From Sphingobacterium arenae (GTDB lineage: Bacteria; Bacteroidota; Bacteroidia; Sphingobacteriales; Sphingobacteriaceae), in contig NZ_JACNYK010000008.1 in NCBI RefSeq assembly GCF_014692505.1, forward strand, positions 1-64,000: a stretch of 64,000 nt of DNA. The letters run 5' to 3'. Position 1 is the stretch's first letter, and every line of letters starts with the position of its first letter. The notes beneath the pieces are model-generated. The model had not been told where the DNA came from. It saw nothing but the letters and a program-made list of their open reading frames with translations, and did no database searches. Shown here piece after piece: positions 8,351 to 17,005 of the stretch. The position numbers and the translations under genes are program-made.

Positions 8351-9454
8351 TTAAAACATATTAACATAAAACTGTGGAAACGGATTAAATTTGTTGATCT
8401 GAGATTTATTGTGACGATAATAATTGTCATAAATGGTTTTCAAGCTACCGTCATATTGAATTAACTTCATCCAACCATCTGTCTGTTTCCATCCTGTTTT
8501 ATGTAACAATTTCGCATTATTAACAGAACCATCCACATTATCAGTCGGAACTTTAGGATTTACCCAAATGATAAACTTTAAAGTATTACACAACCTATCA
8601 ATATCTTCTCGAGTCCACCCTCCTTGCTTACATCTATATGAATCCAATATAAACTGAACGATATGGTTGCCATGGCTCACATCTTGTTTTACTACAGAAT
8701 ACTTCCTGTTTTTTTGTTTGAGTAGGGCGTTAAATCTTATCGGATACGTACTATCCCAAATATAACAAGCATTACCTTTAACGGTATTAACCTTTAGTGC
8801 TCTTTTTAATTCACTATTAAAACTATCATAGAAATCTTTATATTTGGATTCTTTACTTATCATATATAGATACAAGGCAACGGTGGCCCAGTGGGATCCC
8901 ATATGTAATCTCAGGCCGTACATCTCCCCCATATCCCCATATTTGGCTTCGTTCCGGTTTGCCCATTTATCAAAATTTTCTTTAACAAAAAGAAAATTTT
9001 CGGAATTTAGTTGACCAATCTGGTCGGTAATATAAATGTATTGTGCCAAATATCTGAACAAATACCCTTCGTAGAGAATGAACTCTTTATTCAGCATCTC
9101 ATAGTTGGTGTCAGATTTTCTACTAAAATTAACAATCCACTTGTTACCTACATCTAATCTTTCGGAACTACTTTTAAGCTTTTCTATTAATTCCGCATTA
9201 TGAACAAAGTATTGTTTATCACTAGTTCGATAATAATATTCGTTGATCGCATTCACAAAATAGCCCATTTCTAAAAAACGCATTGCATTTCCTGATTCTG
9301 CATTCCTATACATCTTGCCGTAATAATAATCCGATTGAGGAGAAGTAATAGAACTTCTAAATAAGGTGTTATAATCTATTTTTGGTTGACATTGTGCCAT
9401 AAATGCACTTAGTACTATCAACAATATTAAACTAATGTGGTTGAACTTGTTCAT
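8351..9454 (-). CDS. Secreted all-helical protein, function unknown (toroid-like)
   Basis: A 367-residue protein I do not recognise by family. It starts with a Sec signal peptide (MNKFNHISLILLIVLSAFMAQC). The Cys is preceded by Gln, so a lipobox is doubtful. The mature part is rich in amphipathic helices with repeated aromatic pairs (NAINEYYYRTSDKQYFVHN, GLRLHMGSHWATVALYLYM, DVSHGNHIVQFILDSYR), a pattern seen in alpha/alpha-toroid lyases, hydrolases and epimerases. The conserved-looking GSHW and SHGNH segments could hold active-site His. It sits between a polymerase (23-base overlap) and a glycosyltransferase, so I infer a periplasmic role on the polymer, such as cleavage, release or epimerisation. 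This is not proven by any motif I can name. Confidence 0.6.
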   Translation of the reverse strand: MNKFNHISLILLIVLSAFMAQCQPKIDYNTLFRSSITSPQSDYYYGKMYRNAESGNAMRFLEMGYFVNAINEYYYRTSDKQYFVHNAELIEKLKSSSERLDVGNKWIVNFSRKSDTNYEMLNKEFILYEGYLFRYLAQYIYITDQIGQLNSENFLFVKENFDKWANRNEAKYGDMGEMYGLRLHMGSHWATVALYLYMISKESKYKDFYDSFNSELKRALKVNTVKGNACYIWDSTYPIRFNALLKQKNRKYSVVKQDVSHGNHIVQFILDSYRCKQGGWTREDIDRLCNTLKFIIWVNPKVPTDNVDGSVNNAKLLHKTGWKQTDGWMKLIQYDGSLKTIYDNYYRHNKSQINKFNPFPQFYVNMF

Positions 9455-10697
9455 TTTTTATAATTTTCTTGTGAGTACATCCGAAATAAAATGCTATGAC
9501 ATACCAAAATATGAGCCCAGAATAAATTTCCTTAACAAAAAAATAGCCAAAGGAAAAGATTAAATAGAATACAAAAGAACAAATAACGAAAAACGAAACA
9601 TCCCTGTTGTAAGACATCAATAACTTTGATTTTGACATTACTTTGAATATCATTAAGTAGGTTAAAGCTATGCCCAAGACTCCGTAAGCAAACAATATAA
9701 ACAGGAACTCAACCTCCATTAATCCAATACTATCTAATTTTGCCTTTCCGACTCCAAAAAGATAATTCCACATATCTCGATCAAAAAATTGTTTAACGGA
9801 CGCAAGCTGTGCCGCTCTTCCGACTTCACTGACTTCCGAATCCAAATTTGTCATTCGTGTGAGAAACACGTCAATACGTTCGGGAAATATATTATAAAGA
9901 ATTGTAGCGGACAAATAACCTACTATCAATACTTGTATCATTCGTAATACGAATTTTGAAATTCTTTTTTCATATAAACTTCTTAACATGAAACTAAAAA
10001 CCATGGTGACGAATAAAGCAATTATAGCCCCTCTACTCATGGAATATAAAATGTTAATCAAAGACAATGCCATCCCCAGTATTCTTAACCATTTATAGTC
10101 TTTCAACAAGAAAAAGTAGTACAAAAAGAAAAAACCACATAGTCCCGCCCAGGTTAAAATATTCCCCGAAGTTCCGTAGATTCTAGAGTTCAGACTTTCA
10201 AAACCTTTTACTTGGTTATCTGACAGCGCAAATATAGACGAGATTTGAATAACAGGTTGAAAAGCCAAAGCCTGAAGTAACCCGAAAGTTAATGATATTA
10301 TAAATATAATAGAGGTTAACAATTTAAAATCCCGTTCCTTAATAATATTATTATAGCCTATAACAAAAAAGCAGTAGAAAATTAAAACACGATTCAATAT
10401 TTGAAGAAATTCAGTAGGAAATTTGATAGAGAACGTTGAAAAAAAATGATACTCTCCCAATGTATTTGACAAAAGCATACTCAGAAAAATAAATAAAGCG
10501 ATTACAAAAACTTCTTTCATCATCTTAATACTTTTGACCTCAACATCAACTATACAAATAGTTATAAACAACGGATAGAGAAAAAGCAAATCTGGTTTCA
10601 TCCCAAATCCAAAAAGTTGGATAGCTGGGAAGAGAAAAGATAATACAATTAAAAAAACAAAGATTCTAATTGAAAAATTTAACTGTTTGGTTCTCAT
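9432..10697 (-). CDS. O-antigen/exopolysaccharide polymerase (Wzy-like, set 1)
   Basis: A 421-residue integral membrane protein with about ten to twelve hydrophobic segments, for example FSIRIFVFLIVLSFLFPAIQLF and VFVIALFIFLSMLLSN. A larger loop near the C-terminal third (about 285-325) ends in WNYLFGVGKAKLDSIGLMEVEFLFILFAYGVLGI, the G-x-G/E-x-E-F pattern usual in Wzy and O-antigen ligase-like proteins. It would polymerise undecaprenol-linked repeats on the periplasmic face. It overlaps the next gene (secreted helical protein) by 23 bases and the WecF-like gene by 4 (ATGA). Pairing with the flippase at 11.8 kb suggests a Wzx/Wzy pathway. Confidence 0.85.
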   Translation of the reverse strand: MRTKQLNFSIRIFVFLIVLSFLFPAIQLFGFGMKPDLLFLYPLFITICIVDVEVKSIKMMKEVFVIALFIFLSMLLSNTLGEYHFFSTFSIKFPTEFLQILNRVLIFYCFFVIGYNNIIKERDFKLLTSIIFIISLTFGLLQALAFQPVIQISSIFALSDNQVKGFESLNSRIYGTSGNILTWAGLCGFFFLYYFFLLKDYKWLRILGMALSLINILYSMSRGAIIALFVTMVFSFMLRSLYEKRISKFVLRMIQVLIVGYLSATILYNIFPERIDVFLTRMTNLDSEVSEVGRAAQLASVKQFFDRDMWNYLFGVGKAKLDSIGLMEVEFLFILFAYGVLGIALTYLMIFKVMSKSKLLMSYNRDVSFFVICSFVFYLIFSFGYFFVKEIYSGLIFWYVIAFYFGCTHKKIIKNEQVQPH

Positions 10698-11806
10698 ATG
10701 AACAGTTTACTTGTTAGTAATATACATCGCTCCCGAGCAAATAAATTAAAAACTTCAATTCTATTCTGTTTTGCTTCCTCTTCATTTATTAAAAAGATTG
10801 ATTTCCTTTTTTTTAAAGAGTCTAGGCTTCTCACAGCTATTCCGTTTTCTATAAAAAAATTATACATAGGATTTATCGGATCTAAGTAGACTGTTTTTCC
10901 TAGATAAATTAGATACACGACATTTCCCAAACCTTGCTGTCGTCTAAAACCAAATACGCCGACTTGCACAGAATGTAATAATTCAACATAATCACGATAA
11001 TCCATAAAGGAAGTAAGAGGTTTAAAACGGTGATTAAGTATTGATTTCCCCTTTTTAATAATCTTGCTAATATATGAAAATTGTCCGTACGACAATGGAG
11101 ATATAACCGACAGCTCCTCGGTCGAATTACTAATCAAACTCATTATTTCGCAGTGATTGTTACTGGGATCACCAGAGTTTCCCAAAATAATCTGCATGGG
11201 TTTAATCGACATTATATTAGGCTCTACTTCATGGCCGACACTATTAAGGGTATAGAAGTTAAATTCCTTAAATTCAGGATCGATTTTAAATATCTTCTTG
11301 GCAGTTAAATAATCTTCATGCAACGTTGTTCCGATTACGTTTACCTTTTTTGCAAACGACTTTATTTTTCCCATTCTCCCAATATTTGCTCGAAATCTAT
11401 TTAAAACAAATTTAGAGATTTCTTTTAAAGGAGCAGACGCTAACAAAAGTCGCAGAGTTTCACGCCCATACAACTTATTATATCCATATTCCGGCCTATT
11501 ATAAATCTCCCCACCCCATAAAAGCCAAATAATATTTGTTTTATATTTTATATGGGTTTCAAAAAAGGATACCTTCTTGATATCTAAAGAATGTATTATT
11601 ACATTGTCATAAACATATTGATGAAAAAGGTCTCCCAAGTCTTCAGTAAATAAAACGTGCGGATACACACTGTAATCATTACCATAGTTTATCTTGCGAT
11701 CAAATATCACATATATATTTATATCACCGTCATTCGCAGCTTCATCGAAGAGCTTAATCATATCTTTGGTGATTTTTTCGTTATTTATTAAATGTAAGTT
11801 TTTCAT
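10694..11806 (-). CDS. wecF: TDP-Fuc4NAc:lipid II transferase-like (WecF, GT56)
   Basis: A 370-residue GT56-type glycosyltransferase. In enterobacteria WecF adds Fuc4NAc from dTDP-Fuc4NAc to lipid II in common antigen synthesis. Recognisable features are the start MKNLHLINNEKITKDMIKLF, the segment KTNIIWLLWGGEIYN (about 90-104), QIILGNSGDPSNNHCEIM (about 206-223), and VGVFGFRRQQGLGNVVYLIYLGKTVY (about 284-309). These match the family's order. The supporting context is strong: rmlA, rmlB, wecE and a wecD-like gene lie just upstream, so the dTDP-Fuc4NAc donor should be made. Four-base overlaps on both sides indicate translational coupling. The symbol is given by family, not by proven activity. 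Confidence 0.82.
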   Translation of the reverse strand: MKNLHLINNEKITKDMIKLFDEAANDGDINIYVIFDRKINYGNDYSVYPHVLFTEDLGDLFHQYVYDNVIIHSLDIKKVSFFETHIKYKTNIIWLLWGGEIYNRPEYGYNKLYGRETLRLLLASAPLKEISKFVLNRFRANIGRMGKIKSFAKKVNVIGTTLHEDYLTAKKIFKIDPEFKEFNFYTLNSVGHEVEPNIMSIKPMQIILGNSGDPSNNHCEIMSLISNSTEELSVISPLSYGQFSYISKIIKKGKSILNHRFKPLTSFMDYRDYVELLHSVQVGVFGFRRQQGLGNVVYLIYLGKTVYLDPINPMYNFFIENGIAVRSLDSLKKRKSIFLINEEEAKQNRIEVFNLFARERCILLTSKLFI

Positions 11807-13245
11807 TTCTTAACCAAAAAAATTTTCAACTCTTTTATTATCTTCCTGTCTGTTACCTGCAGCAATATTAAAAAAAGTATTACAGAAAATACTCCCGCAG
11901 AAAAAAACCGAATAATTACATTGCTAATCTCAAACAGACTCATTCCTAAATGAGCTGCTAGGCATGCAACACCCGCAGAAATCCAACTCGATACTTGGAT
12001 TTTATTAAATTCCACGAAAGAAACGGTAATCAAATTGTTGACCATATACTTCCAAGATGGATAATATAGAGCTATTTGGCAGGCTAGGAGAGCGATTGAA
12101 ACTCCTATTATTCCCCAAAAACTACCTACATATACAAATACTGGCACAATAAATAATAGCGCTAAGTTCCAATAAAATCCTAAATCCGGTTTTCCTAACG
12201 CCAGTTGTAGCGATCCAACAGGATTACTAATAGAACGTATAAGCATATAAACCGACAGAATTTGTAAAATTGGGGTTGCATTTATCCACTTCTCTCCAAA
12301 AAACAGCAGGATTACATCCTGTGCAAACGCTAAACAAAACATAAAGACAATGGAGTTAATCACCGAAAGATATTTTATTAATCTCATGTAAATATCTTTT
12401 ACTGCAATTAAGTTATCTTGGACTTTCGCCATCAGGGGAAAACTAACTTTAGTTAAGATTGGATTTATTATTTGATACGGTTTACTTATAAAATCTTTCG
12501 CTATATTGTATAACCCCAAAGCCTCTAGCCCAACGAGTTTCCCAATAATCAGAGTGTCGACTTCTTTATTAAGATAGTTTACAATCTTTTCTCCCATCTG
12601 AAAAAATCCAAATCTAAGCAATTCGCTAATAGAAGAAAATGCAAATAGAAAAGAAGGAGCAAAAAGTTTTTTCCCTGCATTAATCAGAAGGACTGTACTT
12701 AAAAGATTATATACTATAGTCCCCCAAACTAAAGACATAATACCTTTGCCTTGATACGCTAATGCAATAACAACAACAAAACTGGCTGTTCTACTTATAA
12801 TATCTCTTAGCGCAAGACTTTTAAAATCTAGATTCTTTCGTAACAGTGCCTGATACTGCTGTCCCAACGGTATTATGAGAAAAACTACAGAAATGAATTT
12901 CACTAAATATTCTAATGCATGTTCGTCATAAAAAGAAGAAATCAACGCGCTTGAAAAATACATTATCAAAAATATGAATACACCAACTAGAATATTGGTA
13001 TAAAAAAGCGTTGATAGCTGAATTCTAGAAACTTCCTTTTTGTAAATCACCGCATTTGCTAGCCCTAAATCAATAAATATGTTAGAAAAATTTATTAAAA
13101 AAACTAAGATAGCCATTAATCCAAAATCTTTTGGACTCAATATTTTTGAGAGAATTATTATCTGTAATACCTGTGTTATTGACACATACAACGACGATGC
13201 CGTTGTCCATTTTACCCCTGAAACAGCTTTTTTATTGAAAGACAT
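11803..13245 (-). CDS. wzx: Lipid-linked repeat flippase (Wzx/MOP family, set 1)
   Basis: A 480-residue membrane protein with about twelve to fourteen hydrophobic segments and the polysaccharide-transporter start MSFNKKAVSGVKWTTASSLY, ILSKILSPKDFGLMAI. Later it has NYLNKEVDTLIIGKLVGLEALGLYNIA, which is characteristic of the WzxC/RfbX group of the MOP superfamily. It would flip undecaprenyl-linked repeats across the inner membrane. It shares one base with wecE (TAATG) and four with the WecF-like gene. A second, unrelated flippase lies at 54.3-55.9 kb. Confidence 0.92.
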   Translation of the reverse strand: MSFNKKAVSGVKWTTASSLYVSITQVLQIIILSKILSPKDFGLMAILVFLINFSNIFIDLGLANAVIYKKEVSRIQLSTLFYTNILVGVFIFLIMYFSSALISSFYDEHALEYLVKFISVVFLIIPLGQQYQALLRKNLDFKSLALRDIISRTASFVVVIALAYQGKGIMSLVWGTIVYNLLSTVLLINAGKKLFAPSFLFAFSSISELLRFGFFQMGEKIVNYLNKEVDTLIIGKLVGLEALGLYNIAKDFISKPYQIINPILTKVSFPLMAKVQDNLIAVKDIYMRLIKYLSVINSIVFMFCLAFAQDVILLFFGEKWINATPILQILSVYMLIRSISNPVGSLQLALGKPDLGFYWNLALLFIVPVFVYVGSFWGIIGVSIALLACQIALYYPSWKYMVNNLITVSFVEFNKIQVSSWISAGVACLAAHLGMSLFEISNVIIRFFSAGVFSVILFLILLQVTDRKIIKELKIFLVKK

Positions 13246-14375
13246 TATCTAGTTATATTACCGATGATCAGGTCAATATTATCTTCGGTTAATTCATAAT
13301 ACATAGGAAGTCTCACTAAACATTCTGAATAAAAATCCGACATAGACAATTCTCGTCCGTCATGTTTTGATTGGTAAAAAGGACTTTTATGTAAACTCAA
13401 ATAATGAAACACTGCTGAAACACTTTTTGACTTTAGTCTTTCAATAATCTCAGTTCTTTGTTCGACTGACTCACAAACGAGATAAAACATATGTGCATTA
13501 TTAGTCGCGAAATGTGGGACAAATGGCAATCGCACATTTCGGTTCTCTGCCCACTCCTTTAAACCACTATAATATTGATCCCAAATTGCTATCCTTTTTT
13601 CTTGAATATTCTCCAAGTTTTCTAATTGTGCCCATAAGAATGCAGCAATAGTTTCAGAAGGAAGAAATGATGATCCTATATCAACCCATCCATATTTATC
13701 TACCTCTCCCCTAAAAAACGCAGATCTATTCGTTCCTTTCTCCCAAATAATCTCCGCTCTTTTTGAGAATCGATCGTCATTAATCGCTAACAATCCTCCT
13801 TCTCCAGAAATAATATTTTTGGTTTCATGAAAAGAAAAGGCAGCTAAATGGCCAATAGAACCTAAAGCTTTTTTTGTACCATCGCTAAAAGTAAAATAAC
13901 TATCAATCGCCTGAGCCGCATCTTCTATTACCAGTAAATTATGTTTATTAGCAATAGACATTATCTTTTCCATATCACATCCGACTCCCGCATAATGTAC
14001 CGGAACTATAGCTTTTGTTTTCTGAGTAATAAGGCTTTCAATACTATCTTCATCAATTCCTGGATGATCTTTTCGACTATCAGCAAAACGTATATGTGCC
14101 CCCCTTAAAACAAAGGCGTTCGAAGTAGAAACAAAAGTATAGGAAGGCATAATGACCTCATCGCCTGGTTGAATATCAGCAAGAATCGCTGCCATTTCCA
14201 AGGCATCTGTACAAGACGTTGTTAAAAGGCACTTTCTAAACCCGTAATTGGATTCAAAAAAATGTTGACATTTCTTGGTGAACTTGCCATTGCCTGACAA
14301 CTTTCCCGTATAAACTGCGTCATACATATAGTGGGCTTCTTTGCCTGTCAAATAGGGCTTATTAAATGGTATCAT
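13245..14375 (-). CDS. wecE: dTDP-4-amino-4,6-dideoxygalactose transaminase
   Basis: A 376-residue DegT/DnrJ/EryC1 enzyme of the RffA/WecE type, which aminates dTDP-4-keto-6-deoxyglucose at C4 with glutamate to give dTDP-Fuc4N. It starts MIPFNKPYLTGKEAHYMYDA, has CTDALEMAA (55-63), EDAAQAID (151-158) with the PLP-ring Asp D152, and FHETKNIISGEGG (182-194) with Schiff-base Lys K186. Length and motifs match RffA closely, including the WEKGTNRSAFFRGEVDKYGWVDIGSS region. It overlaps the downstream acetyltransferase-like gene by 14 bases. Together with rmlA/rmlB and the absence of rmlC/rmlD, this points to Fuc4N rather than rhamnose. Confidence 0.93.
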   Translation of the reverse strand: MIPFNKPYLTGKEAHYMYDAVYTGKLSGNGKFTKKCQHFFESNYGFRKCLLTTSCTDALEMAAILADIQPGDEVIMPSYTFVSTSNAFVLRGAHIRFADSRKDHPGIDEDSIESLITQKTKAIVPVHYAGVGCDMEKIMSIANKHNLLVIEDAAQAIDSYFTFSDGTKKALGSIGHLAAFSFHETKNIISGEGGLLAINDDRFSKRAEIIWEKGTNRSAFFRGEVDKYGWVDIGSSFLPSETIAAFLWAQLENLENIQEKRIAIWDQYYSGLKEWAENRNVRLPFVPHFATNNAHMFYLVCESVEQRTEIIERLKSKSVSAVFHYLSLHKSPFYQSKHDGRELSMSDFYSECLVRLPMYYELTEDNIDLIIGNITR

Positions 14376-15069
14376 AGTTCCAAATATGGTAAATGTATGT
14401 TAATTCTTTTAATTCAAATCCAACGGATTCATATAATTTTACAGCGGGTGAATTATCAAGTTGCGTTACTACCTGCATTTGTCTAAAGCCAATATTTACG
14501 GCATAATCTTTCACATGTTCAATTAACGAAGAAGCTACTTTTCTTCCTCTTGCTCCAGGACTTACAGCCAACAACCCAATATCTGCTAAATCCTGTGTTT
14601 TCTTTGTCAACGTAATAAAACCTAAAAGTTCATTATCCTCCAATGCCACAAAAACTTCAATCGCAGAAGTTTTATTCACAGAGTTTTCAATCCATTTTGT
14701 ATACAACTTCGAATACTCATCATTAGCGAAATTCTTATCAACAAAAAAGCGTGAAAAAACACCACTTTCCAATGTAAGATTCTTTAATCTGTTGTAAGAA
14801 TGGTTACGTTCATCAAAAGGTTCTATTAATAGACATTGATTGATTATATTTTTATTAACATTAATAGTTTCCATATGAAAACAGGCTTTTTTGTCCATCA
14901 GTTTAGATTCAAGTTCATTAATAGGCCGTTGACTGAATACATAAACTAATCGAAAAAATGGATCAAACGAACTGGAAAAATCGATTGGCTCTTTTGCTTC
15001 TAATTTTGCGACACGATAACCAAAAAATTCACTATCCCAATCCAAAGGTGTTAATTGCGTACTATCCAC
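14362..15069 (-). CDS. wecD: dTDP-fucosamine acetyltransferase-like GNAT protein (WecD)
   Basis: A 235-residue protein of the WecD/RffC type, which N-acetylates dTDP-Fuc4N with acetyl-CoA. The N-terminus LTPLDWDSEFFGYRVAKLEA is the WecD signature (LEWDSxFFG), followed by a linker domain. The C-terminal GNAT domain (about 130-235) has LADIGLLAVSPGARGRKVASSLIEHV, which carries the acetyl-CoA pyrophosphate-binding R-G-x-x-A loop, and QLDNSPAVKLYESVGFE. It overlaps wecE by 14 bases, as expected for consecutive pathway steps. The substrate is inferred from this context. Confidence 0.85.
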   Translation of the reverse strand: MDSTQLTPLDWDSEFFGYRVAKLEAKEPIDFSSSFDPFFRLVYVFSQRPINELESKLMDKKACFHMETINVNKNIINQCLLIEPFDERNHSYNRLKNLTLESGVFSRFFVDKNFANDEYSKLYTKWIENSVNKTSAIEVFVALEDNELLGFITLTKKTQDLADIGLLAVSPGARGRKVASSLIEHVKDYAVNIGFRQMQVVTQLDNSPAVKLYESVGFELKELTYIYHIWNYDTI

Positions 15070-15071
15070 TT

Positions 15072-15941
15072 CTATAAGACTTTTTTCTTAATATAATCGT
15101 AGTAGTCTCCCTTCATACTTTTAACCTGTTCTTCTAAAATTCTTTTATCGATCCAACCATATCGAGAAGCGATTTCCTCAAGGCAACCTATTTTAAGACC
15201 TGTTCTCTTTTCCAAAGCTTTGACAAATTCCGTAGCCTCCGTAAGCGATTCATGCGTACCTGTATCTAGCCAAGCAAAGCCGCGGCTCATTGTTTGCAGT
15301 TTCAATTGCCCTTTCACTAAATAATGTTGATTAATCGACGTAATTTCCAATTCACCACGAGCTGAAGGTTTAACATTCTTTGCAGCTTCTACAACTGAAT
15401 TCGGATAAAAGTACAATCCAACGACGGCATGATTTGATTTGGGTTCGCTCGGTTTCTCTTCAATACTAAGCACATTGCCTTCTTTGTCAAATTCTGCTAC
15501 GCCATAGCGCTCGGGATCATCTACGTAATAACCGAAAACGACTGCTTTAGTCTCTTCCTCTACATCCTTGACAGATTCGGCAAGCAATTTCTGGAAGCCT
15601 GCTCCATAAAAAATATTATCACCAAGCACTAAGCACACATCATCGCTACCAATAAACTCTTCTCCAATCAGAAATGCCTGCGCTAAGCCATCTGGACTAG
15701 GCTGCTCGGCATAGCTCAGCTGTATTCCAAACTGCAAACCGTCTCCTAATAATTTTTGAAAATTCGGCAGGTCGTGCGGAGTCGAAATAATCAATATCTC
15801 GCGAATACCTGCCAACATTAAAACGGACAAGGGATAATAAATCATTGGCTTGTCGTACACCGGAAGCAACTGCTTCGATACTGCAATTGTCAACGGATGC
15901 AGACGTGTTCCTGATCCTCCTGCTAAAATAATACCTTTCAT
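15072..15941 (-). CDS. rmlA: Glucose-1-phosphate thymidylyltransferase
   Basis: A 289-residue RmlA/RfbA/RffH enzyme that makes dTDP-glucose from dTTP and glucose-1-phosphate, the first step to dTDP-deoxysugars. It starts MKGIILAGGSGTRLHPLT, with the nucleotidyltransferase G-G-S-G-T-R-L loop at 8-14, followed by KQLLPVYDKPMIYYPLSVLM. It also has VLGDNIFYGAGF, SIEEKPSEPKSNHAVVGLYFY and GFAWLDTGTHESL. Full length and typical. Two bases separate it from wecD and 14 from rmlB. In this operon its product should feed RmlB, then WecE/WecD. Confidence 0.97.
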   Translation of the reverse strand: MKGIILAGGSGTRLHPLTIAVSKQLLPVYDKPMIYYPLSVLMLAGIREILIISTPHDLPNFQKLLGDGLQFGIQLSYAEQPSPDGLAQAFLIGEEFIGSDDVCLVLGDNIFYGAGFQKLLAESVKDVEEETKAVVFGYYVDDPERYGVAEFDKEGNVLSIEEKPSEPKSNHAVVGLYFYPNSVVEAAKNVKPSARGELEITSINQHYLVKGQLKLQTMSRGFAWLDTGTHESLTEATEFVKALEKRTGLKIGCLEEIASRYGWIDKRILEEQVKSMKGDYYDYIKKKVL

Positions 15942-15955
15942 CGATTCATCCTTTC

Positions 15956-17005
15956 TTATTCCTGATACTGTTTTTCGTAATAATGTTGGTATTCTCCTGA
16001 TGTAACCTCATCTAGCCATTCCTGATTCGATAAATACCAATCTATCGTTTTTGATAAACCTTCTTCAAACGTAACGGATGGTTGATATCCAAGTTCTTGA
16101 TTAATCTTTGTGGCATCAATCGCGTAACGTAAATCGTGTCCAGGTCTGTCTTTCACAAAAGTAATGAGTTGAGACGAAGTTCCCGCGGGTCTATCTAACT
16201 TCTCATCCATCTGCTTGCACAGTTCCTTTACCAAGTCGATATTCTGCCATTCGTTAAATCCACCTACGTTATACGCCTCACCGTTCCTTCCCTCATGGAA
16301 GACCAAATCAATAGCTCGTGCGTGATCAATTACATACAGCCAGTCTCTCGTAAACTTACCATCACCATATATCGGTAATGGTTTATTGTTTAATATATTA
16401 TGGATACAGAGCGGTATCAACTTCTCAGGGAAGTGATTCGGGCCATAGTTATTAGAACAATTTGTAATCACAATAGGCAATCCGTACGTGTCTTGATATG
16501 CCCTTACAAAATGATCAGATGAGGCTTTGGAAGCAGAATATGGAGAATGCGGATCATATGGAGTATCTTCACGAAATAATCCCGTGTCGCCCAATGTACC
16601 ATATACCTCATCCGTTGAGACATGATGAAAACGCTTGCCTTCGTAATTATCCTTCCAAATTTCTTTTGCCGCATTTAATAAATTCACCGTTCCGATTACA
16701 TTCGTCATAACAAAAGCAGTAGGGTTCGTGATCGAACGGTCTACATGAGACTCCGCGGCAAGGTGGATAACACCATCTGGCTGATATTGCTTGAACACAT
16801 CAAGAATAGTCTCTGCATCCGTGATATCTGCCTTGACGAAGGTATAATTTGGCAAGCCCGCGATATCTTTCAAATTCGCCAAATTTCCTGCATATGTAAG
16901 TGCATCCAAATTAATAATCTGATAATCCGGATACTTTTTAACGAACTCCCGAACCACATGCGAACCTATAAAGCCGGCACCCCCTGTTATTAATACTGTT
17001 TTCAT
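15956..17005 (-). CDS. rmlB: dTDP-glucose 4,6-dehydratase
   Basis: A 349-residue extended short-chain dehydrogenase that converts dTDP-glucose to dTDP-4-keto-6-deoxyglucose using bound NAD+. The Rossmann loop GGAGFIGSH is at 8-16, the catalytic T-D-E is at 131-133, and Y156-x3-K160 (YSASK) is the SDR pair. HVDRSI at 87-92 and NNYGPNHFPEKLIPL are also typical. Full length. One base separates it from wecC upstream. No rmlC or rmlD follows, so the 4-keto product is probably drawn off by WecE. Confidence 0.97.
   Translation of the reverse strand: MKTVLITGGAGFIGSHVVREFVKKYPDYQIINLDALTYAGNLANLKDIAGLPNYTFVKADITDAETILDVFKQYQPDGVIHLAAESHVDRSITNPTAFVMTNVIGTVNLLNAAKEIWKDNYEGKRFHHVSTDEVYGTLGDTGLFREDTPYDPHSPYSASKASSDHFVRAYQDTYGLPIVITNCSNNYGPNHFPEKLIPLCIHNILNNKPLPIYGDGKFTRDWLYVIDHARAIDLVFHEGRNGEAYNVGGFNEWQNIDLVKELCKQMDEKLDRPAGTSSQLITFVKDRPGHDLRYAIDATKINQELGYQPSVTFEEGLSKTIDWYLSNQEWLDEVTSGEYQHYYEKQYQE

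Noticed and set aside
15072..17005. dTDP-rhamnose synthesis.
   Set aside because: rmlA and rmlB are present but rmlC and rmlD are not, and wecE/wecD follow directly, so the intermediate most likely goes to Fuc4NAc. Rhamnose genes elsewhere in the genome cannot be excluded.
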